The notes under the pieces are model-generated. The model searched no databases. It was not told the DNA's origin and saw nothing but the letters and a program-made list of their open reading frames with translations. 59,005 bases of DNA from an uncultured Dokdonia sp. (lineage in GTDB: Bacteria; Bacteroidota; Bacteroidia; Flavobacteriales; Flavobacteriaceae). Made by a program: the position numbers and the translations under genes. Within the stretch, counting starts at the first letter, position 1. Each line of letters begins with the position of its first letter. Below, piece by piece: positions 54,313 through 59,005 of this stretch. The stretch spans positions 64,325 to 123,329 of the forward strand of contig NZ_CANLOB010000014.1 in assembly GCF_947492815.1 (NCBI RefSeq), in the 5' to 3' direction.

Positions 54313-54791
54313 TAACAATGATCGCTGCTGCGGCAGAAAATGACGCCTTAGGAAAAGACAATGACCTTGTATGGCATTTACCTGATGATTTTAAACGTTT
54401 TAAAACCTTAACTACTGGACACCATATTATTATGGGGCGCAAGACGTGGGAATCATTTCCAAAACCTTTACCTAATCGTACCCACGTAGTCATCACTCGT
54501 AATACAGATTATAAAACCGAAGGCGCTGTAGTGGTACATTCTATGGAAGATGCGCTCGCTTTCGCGAAAGATGATTCAAACGCATATATTATTGGAGGTG
54601 GTGAGATTTATACGATTGGTCTTGACTTTGCTACCCATATCGAACTCACCCGTGTTCATGGTGAATTTGAAGCCGATGCGTTCTTCCCTAAAATAGATAC
54701 TACTGTTTGGGAATTACAAGAAAGTGTATTTCACGATGTAGATGATCGACATAAGTATGGGTTTACCTATGAGACGTGGAGGAAGAGGTAA
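54309..54791 (+). CDS. folA: Dihydrofolate reductase
   Basis: The 160-residue enzyme has MIAAAAENDALGKDNDLVWHLPDDFKRFK with the substrate Asp in PDD, MGRKTWESFPKPLPNRTHVVITR, and IIGGGEIY. It makes tetrahydrofolate from dihydrofolate with NADPH. It overlaps the 2TM gene by ATGA. A near-perfect palindrome (54558) encodes AFAKD. Confidence 0.95.
   Translation: MITMIAAAAENDALGKDNDLVWHLPDDFKRFKTLTTGHHIIMGRKTWESFPKPLPNRTHVVITRNTDYKTEGAVVVHSMEDALAFAKDDSNAYIIGGGEIYTIGLDFATHIELTRVHGEFEADAFFPKIDTTVWELQESVFHDVDDRHKYGFTYETWRKR
54558..54570. repeat. Iterated palindrome, 13 of 14 bp, inside DHFR
   Basis: GCTTTCGCGAAAG; read as AFAK. Confidence 0.85.
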
Positions 54792-54916
54792 GTTTTATAT
54801 ATAAAAAGCAATATTGAGAATAAATTATTGCTATTATATGAAACGGAAGACAGACTTGTAAATTTCATTTTAGAATTTACAAGCTGTATTATATACAACT
54901 CATGAGATCAGTAATA

Positions 54917-56194
54917 TTACTGCTTTGGAAATTTTAATAGTAAATGATATAAGATTACTCTAACCCCCTCTCTTTTGTGGTATGATTTGAACAATCTGCT
55001 ATCGGTATATTCAACATCTATTTCTTCTAATTCATCAGTTATAGGATAAATAAAAGTATGCTTATTCGTTATATATTCCTTGTACTTTTCTACAGCTTTA
55101 GGAAATGAGTTTATTTTAAGATTGTAATATACAACTACAAACTTCTCCCTTAGACCTTTTGAATCATAATAATTCTCAAGCTTGTCTATATGAGTTTTGA
55201 TAGTCTTTTTTATTAAAGAGTCAAGATTAAATGCTTCTATAAAATATTCTTTGCCATTTACAGAAATTACCCCATCAACACTTCCTGCCTTTTTTCCGAC
55301 TGTTGACCTCCCATATTTTGGTTGATCTTTTGTATAGTAGTTCTTATGAAGTAATTCTAATATCTGTTTAGTCCTCGTATCTTCATCAACATTCCAATAA
55401 AGCTTATTTTGTTGCATTGTATAAGCTGCATTTAAAACATCATTGACAATGTCATTTTGAACAAGAGTCTCCCTTGAGTTCAAAAGTTCAATAAATAAGT
55501 TTTCGAAGAGTTTACTGTTTGATAATAATAAACTCCAAGCTTTGTAAAAATATCCTTGAAATTTCCCATCCTCATAGGCATTAGTAATTTCACCGCCATC
55601 TTTAATGTTTTTTTCAATATTCATCGAAACTCTAAAACCTGTATGATTATTTCTCCAACTGTGCGTGAAAATTATTTCTTTAGTTATGTACTCAAAAATT
55701 TTATTCACAAAATCAAACTTATCGGCAAACATCGGCATAAACTTATTGATATAATCTTCCTCAAAAAAATCATAACCATCTTTAAATCCAAGGCTATAAT
55801 CCTCAAAATAAGGAAATAAATCAGCAAGTCTTTTAATTGGTTTTCCCTTATATGTGTCTTTTGAATCTATTAGAAACATTAATTGATAAAAAAGTTTTTT
55901 TCTAAGAATGAAAGCTCCATTATAGCGAAAAAGATAAGGAGACAATGTAGTTTTTGGATTACCTATATAACCAATTGATACAAATTTTTGATAATCTTCA
56001 TTGGTTAACATATCACAACAAGGGGAAAAATAGTATTCTTTAATTATCTGTGGGATGTCGAAATTTGCTAATAAATAATTATGAGTGAATTCTTCAGGAA
56101 CTATTTTATTTTCTTCATTCTGTAATATCAAAATACCAGAATGATATAATCTTATATATTTTAATAATTCTTCATTAATTTCTTGATCTATCAT
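54917..56194 (-). CDS. Uncharacterised protein with possible PD-(D/E)XK nuclease domain
   Basis: The 425-residue protein has no signal peptide and no family I can name. The N-terminal 270 residues are helical and aromatic-rich. Residues about 275-360 look like a restriction-endonuclease-like core: DEDTRTKQILELL, then KAGSVDGVI with Asp307, a strand ending in YFIEAFNL with Glu320, and KLENYYDSKG. The usual lysine after Glu is replaced (EAF), as in some defence-linked families or in an inactive fold. It is a lone gene, lower in GC than its neighbours, between folA and dps, which suggests recent gain. Phage defence is a reasonable guess only. Confidence 0.5.
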   Translation of the reverse strand: MIDQEINEELLKYIRLYHSGILILQNEENKIVPEEFTHNYLLANFDIPQIIKEYYFSPCCDMLTNEDYQKFVSIGYIGNPKTTLSPYLFRYNGAFILRKKLFYQLMFLIDSKDTYKGKPIKRLADLFPYFEDYSLGFKDGYDFFEEDYINKFMPMFADKFDFVNKIFEYITKEIIFTHSWRNNHTGFRVSMNIEKNIKDGGEITNAYEDGKFQGYFYKAWSLLLSNSKLFENLFIELLNSRETLVQNDIVNDVLNAAYTMQQNKLYWNVDEDTRTKQILELLHKNYYTKDQPKYGRSTVGKKAGSVDGVISVNGKEYFIEAFNLDSLIKKTIKTHIDKLENYYDSKGLREKFVVVYYNLKINSFPKAVEKYKEYITNKHTFIYPITDELEEIDVEYTDSRLFKSYHKREGVRVILYHLLLKFPKQ

Positions 56195-56507
56195 TTACTC
56201 GTCCATTTTATAGATGGGTATTTACGCTGTTTAACGTCATTTTTAAATGAATTCTATCACAAAGTAAAATTAATAAAATACATTATAGCTATCATCAAGC
56301 TTACATCATAAAAACTAATAAAGAGACAAACTAACAAAAAGCAACTCTCATTACGGGATATTTAGAAAATGATTTCACTATCAAAATGCCTAAAATATAA
56401 GTCCTTTATTTTATCTTATCTATTTGTTAAAAATTGTACGTAATTAAACGAAAGAAACTACTTTTAATACGACTAATTCGATACTAAAAACAGCTAAAAT
56501 AAATACC
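56195..56507. other. Gene-free AT-rich stretch before dps
   Basis: No gene, palindrome copy or clear hairpin is visible. It holds the promoters of the divergent genes on both sides, but I cannot place them. Confidence 0.4.
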
Positions 56508-56975
56508 ATGAAAAATCTAATTGGGATTGACCAAGATAAAGCCAAGGCACTTACAAACGAACTCAACCAATTACTCGCAGACTATCAAGTTTTTTATCAA
56601 AACTTACGGGGGTTTCATTGGAATATCAAAGGACGTGAGTTTTTTGAATTGCACTTAAAATTTGAAGAATTCTACAACGATGCGGTGATTAAAATAGATG
56701 AAATTGCAGAGCGCATCCTTACATTAGAAGGCGAGCCTTTACATACCTTTACAGCCTATGTAAGTCATGCCGATATCAAAGAAGAAAAAGGAATCACTAA
56801 TGGTATAGAAGGTGTTCAAATAGTCGTTAAAAACTTCGCTACCATCATCTTAAAAGAAAGAGAGATTTTAACCCTTGCTGCCGAAGCCGATGATGAAGGA
56901 ACAGTTGCTTTAATGAGTGATTATATCTCCCAGACAGAAAAAACCCTTTGGATGTTAAACTCGTATTTACAATAA
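56508..56975 (+). CDS. dps: Dps-family DNA-protecting ferritin-like protein
   Basis: The 155-residue protein has the Dps ferroxidase site pattern: FYQNLRGFHWNIKGREFFELHLKFEEFYNDAVIKIDEIAERI. It forms a 12-mer shell that oxidises and stores iron and protects DNA. The lysine-rich DNA-binding tail is short. It lies 3 bp before an isochorismatase-like gene. Confidence 0.9.
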   Translation: MKNLIGIDQDKAKALTNELNQLLADYQVFYQNLRGFHWNIKGREFFELHLKFEEFYNDAVIKIDEIAERILTLEGEPLHTFTAYVSHADIKEEKGITNGIEGVQIVVKNFATIILKEREILTLAAEADDEGTVALMSDYISQTEKTLWMLNSYLQ

Positions 56976-56978
56976 ACA

Positions 56979-57548
56979 ATGACAAAACTAAGAGATCAAA
57001 ATACAGCCTTACTTTTAATAGACCTTCAAAAAGGCTTTTCGGAAGAAGCACATTGGGGCGGTAATCGAAATAATAGAGATGCAGAAGAAAAAGCCTTGCA
57101 ATTGTTAGAAACGTGGCGATCTTTAGAGCTGCCTATCTTTCATATTATTCATAGTTCGCAAGATCCAAACTCATTACTTCATAAATCACATCCTGGTTTT
57201 GAAATGATAGATGCCTTAAAGCCTAAAAATGACGAACCGCTCATTATTAAAGATGTCAACAGTGCCTTTATAGGAACCGATTTAAAAGAACGTTTGGATG
57301 CACAAAACATTAACAAACTAGTCATTGTGGGGCTCACTACAAATCATTGTATTTCTACCACAACCAGAATGGCAGGAAATTTAGGATTTGATGTGTTATT
57401 AATTTCTGATGCTACGGCTACATTTGATAGAAAAGGATTGAACGGTCAGACTTATTCTTCAGAGATGATTCACGAGACCGCATTGGCAAGTTTACATAAA
57501 GAATTTGCAGAAGTCTTGGATAGCAAAGTATTACTTGAAATGGTTTAA
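56979..57548 (+). CDS. Isochorismatase-like cysteine hydrolase
   Basis: The 189-residue protein has the Asp15-Lys91-Cys124 triad (LLIDLQKGF, IIKDVNSAF, TTNHCIST) with the usual cis-peptide context. Such enzymes hydrolyse amides or imines, for example nicotinamide. It follows dps by 3 bp, so both may be expressed in stationary phase or stress. Confidence 0.9.
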   Translation: MTKLRDQNTALLLIDLQKGFSEEAHWGGNRNNRDAEEKALQLLETWRSLELPIFHIIHSSQDPNSLLHKSHPGFEMIDALKPKNDEPLIIKDVNSAFIGTDLKERLDAQNINKLVIVGLTTNHCISTTTRMAGNLGFDVLLISDATATFDRKGLNGQTYSSEMIHETALASLHKEFAEVLDSKVLLEMV

Positions 57549-57644
57549 AAAAGAATCAATATCACTTCGCTTCAGGACTTATTTTTAGTCGTGATTCCTG
57601 ATTCTCTTTAGTCATGGTACTAATCATTATAAAAGTGCTTATGA

Positions 57645-57709
57645 GTCAAGCTGAACTTGTTTCAGCTTCTCACTAATTTAATGGGATTCTGAAATAAATT
57701 CAGAATGAC
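57645..57709. repeat. Intergenic repeat, GTCAAGCTGAA/TTCAGAATGAC family
   Basis: A 65-bp inverted element starting GTCAAGCTGAACTTGTTTCA and ending ATAAATTCAGAATGAC. The nested core of 21702-21829 is the same family. Confidence 0.7.
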
Positions 57710-57731
57710 GCATAAAGTCTCATCTATATAC

Positions 57732-57745
57732 GCTTTCGCGAAAGC
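57732..57745. repeat. Iterated palindrome, perfect copy
   Basis: GCTTTCGCGAAAGC, intergenic, preceded by TATAC. Confidence 0.9.
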
Positions 57746-57839
57746 GCATACATTTAATAATAAAATTCCTGATTCCCTTTAGTTTTGAATCATTTTAAGA
57801 AGCGCTTTTCCTCTTCTTAAAATACTGCTATACTTTCTG

Positions 57840-57847
57840 TATTTTTG
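57840..57847 (+). promoter_or_regulatory. Possible -7 element of fabD
   Basis: TATTTTTG matches TAnnTTTG, 28 bp before the start codon; no clear -33 element. Confidence 0.45.
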
Positions 57848-57875
57848 CAGTTACAACTAAATAAACAAACTATAT

Positions 57876-58763
57876 ATGAATGCATATATTTTCCCAGGAC
57901 AAGGGGCACAATTTTCAGGAATGGGACTTGACTTATTTGAAGCATCTGGACTGGCACAAGATTACTTTCATAAAGCAAATGATATTTTAGGTTTTGCGAT
58001 TACAGATATTATGTTTGAAGGAGAAGCCGAAGATTTAAAACAAACCAAGGTAACACAGCCTGCTATTTTCTTACACTCTGTAATTTTGAGTAAAGTATTA
58101 GGCGATGCATTTCAACCTGATATGGTTGCTGGGCATTCTCTAGGAGAATTAAGTGCACTTGTTGCCAATGGCACTTTAGGTTTTCAAGATGGTTTAAAAT
58201 TAGTATCACAACGCGCATTAGCTATGCAGAAAGCATGTGAGATGCAACCTTCTACCATGGCAGCTGTATTAGGATTAGAAGATCAGGTAGTAGAAGATGT
58301 ATGTGCTGCAACTGAAGGAATCGTAGTTGCTGCAAATTATAACTGTCCTGGACAATTAGTAATTTCTGGAGACATTCCTGCTATTGAAACAGCCTGTGAA
58401 ACCTTAAAAGAAAAAGGAGCGCGTCGTGCATTAGTACTTCCTGTGGGAGGTGCCTTTCACTCTCCATTAATGGAACCTGCTCGTGAAGAATTAGCCGCAG
58501 CAATAGAAAATACGACATTTAACACACCTACATGTCCTATTTATCAAAACGTATCTACTACAGCCATCACAGATCCAAAACTCATCAAAGAAAATCTAAT
58601 GGCACAACTTACAGCGCCTGTAAAATGGACGCAAAGTATACAACATATGATCGCCGATGGGGCGACAAATTTTACAGAAGTAGGGCCTGGAAAAGTATTA
58701 CAGGGATTAATGCGTAAAATAGATCGCAGTGTTACTGCAAGTGGGGCTATAATACCTGAATAG
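57876..58763 (+). CDS. fabD: Malonyl-CoA:ACP transacylase
   Basis: The 295-residue enzyme has FPGQGAQFSGMG, catalytic Ser88 in GHSLGE, His195 in GGAFHSPLM and EVGPGKVLQGL. It loads malonate onto acyl carrier protein to start fatty acid chain extension. Length is normal. Confidence 0.95.
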   Translation: MNAYIFPGQGAQFSGMGLDLFEASGLAQDYFHKANDILGFAITDIMFEGEAEDLKQTKVTQPAIFLHSVILSKVLGDAFQPDMVAGHSLGELSALVANGTLGFQDGLKLVSQRALAMQKACEMQPSTMAAVLGLEDQVVEDVCAATEGIVVAANYNCPGQLVISGDIPAIETACETLKEKGARRALVLPVGGAFHSPLMEPAREELAAAIENTTFNTPTCPIYQNVSTTAITDPKLIKENLMAQLTAPVKWTQSIQHMIADGATNFTEVGPGKVLQGLMRKIDRSVTASGAIIPE

Positions 58764-58805
58764 AAAATCATTATAATTACTATAAAACAATAAGTAGTAA
58801 ACCAA

Positions 58806-58829
58806 AAATCCCGCCTAACAACGGGATTA
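58806..58829 (+). terminator. Hairpin after fabD
   Basis: AATCCCG/CGGGATT stem with a short loop; the T run is weak. Confidence 0.5.
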
Positions 58830-58840
58830 ATCCAACTGAC

Positions 58841-58874
58841 TATTTTGAATGCTCCCTTTGGGCTTTTCAAAATA
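58841..58874. repeat. Inverted repeat near the right edge
   Basis: TATTTTGAA (58841-58849) is the exact reverse complement of TTCAAAATA (58866-58874). GGGCTTTTCAAAATAAAA may be the left end of the insertion element whose gene begins at 58952. Confidence 0.4.
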
Positions 58875-58951
58875 AAATTTTTTGTATATCCGTAAATAGT
58901 CCTAAAGTGAATTAATTTTCGTATATTTTATTGAATTTAAGATGGTTAAAT

Positions 58952-59005
58952 ATGAATATATTTTCTTTTGGCGTACAGTTTACAGATGAAAAGAGTTGTC
59001 GATTA
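58952..59005 (+). CDS. Probable IS1595-like transposase, 5' end only
   Basis: An open frame of 18 codons runs off the window: MNIFSFGVQFTDEKSCRL. The FxDExSCR pattern resembles the N-terminal zinc-ribbon region of IS1595-family transposases. Only a fragment is visible, so the call is tentative. Confidence 0.45.
   Translation, partial: MNIFSFGVQFTDEKSCRL

Larger units (their letters stand above)
57549..57875. other. Gene-free stretch before fabD with repeats
   Basis: It holds an intergenic repeat of the GTCAAGCTGAA family (57645-57709), a perfect iterated palindrome (57732-57745), and a TATTTTTG promoter-like element (57840-57847). Confidence 0.65.

Noticed and set aside
1..59005. CRISPR array
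   Set aside because: I saw no regularly spaced direct repeats with unique spacers; the iterated palindrome is dispersed over kilobases and lies in genes.
1..59005. Ribosomal RNA genes or replication origin
   Set aside because: No rRNA-like text and no DnaA-box cluster were seen.

Overview
This window looks like chromosome of a marine Flavobacteriaceae bacterium (Bacteroidetes). The evidence is the low GC content (roughly one third by eye), a type IX secretion C-terminal sorting domain (4082-5797), Bacteroidetes double-glycine leader peptides, promoter elements of the TAnnTTTG type, and a highly iterated palindrome, GCTTTCGCGAAAGC, found between and inside genes. I cannot name a genus from the sequence alone.

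Layout. 1-8600 is accessory DNA: two Cys-rich double-glycine precursor peptides flank an 882-residue protein joining hemopexin-like repeats to a papain-like C-terminus. Then come a secreted SGNH esterase, a broken RHS-protein tail, a third very short double-glycine peptide, and a DDE transposase. 8600-17930 is a sugar locus. On the minus strand lie LacI regulator, beta-phosphoglucomutase, a small secreted protein and a GH65 phosphorylase; divergently on the plus strand lie GH32 lipoprotein, NUDIX protein, MFS sugar porter and fructokinase. The two arms fit import and phosphorolysis or hydrolysis of alpha-glucosides and fructosides, ending in hexose phosphates. 17930-19600 holds repeat-rich spacer and an M23 peptidase. 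19600-25400 holds a TetR/DUF1348 pair, GAPDH, an APC permease, a Rieske oxygenase and a GH-A clan glycosidase.

25490-30000 is a small-molecule stress or detoxification cluster: two paralogous haloalkane-dehalogenase-like hydrolases, an Rrf2 regulator, an NmrA-like oxidoreductase and two SnoaL-like proteins. Convincing TetR- and Rrf2-type operators lie upstream. It ends in a decayed third hydrolase copy interrupted by a 44-bp mini insertion element, next to tRNA-Leu(UAG). 30240-37160 has an Asp/Asn hydroxylase, an M20 dipeptidase, membrane proteins, a radical SAM protein and a TetR-SDR-AhpD-like module with two near-identical palindromic operators. 37160-42420 has a decayed SDR tail, a fourth double-glycine peptide and a BlaI/BlaR1-like pair whose sensor is 1430 residues long.

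42600-58760 is mostly ordinary chromosome: serine hydrolase, DUF1624 protein, VCBS-repeat protein, amidohydrolase, DinB, CHASE-type histidine kinase, DUF4407, CBM48, class V aminotransferase, 2TM protein, DHFR, a possible PD-(D/E)XK protein, Dps, isochorismatase-like hydrolase and FabD. The right edge carries the first 18 codons of a probable IS1595-like transposase. The most unusual signals are the iterated palindrome and its split form, the hemopexin/peptidase/precursor-peptide locus, the mini insertion element and several clear operator pairs.
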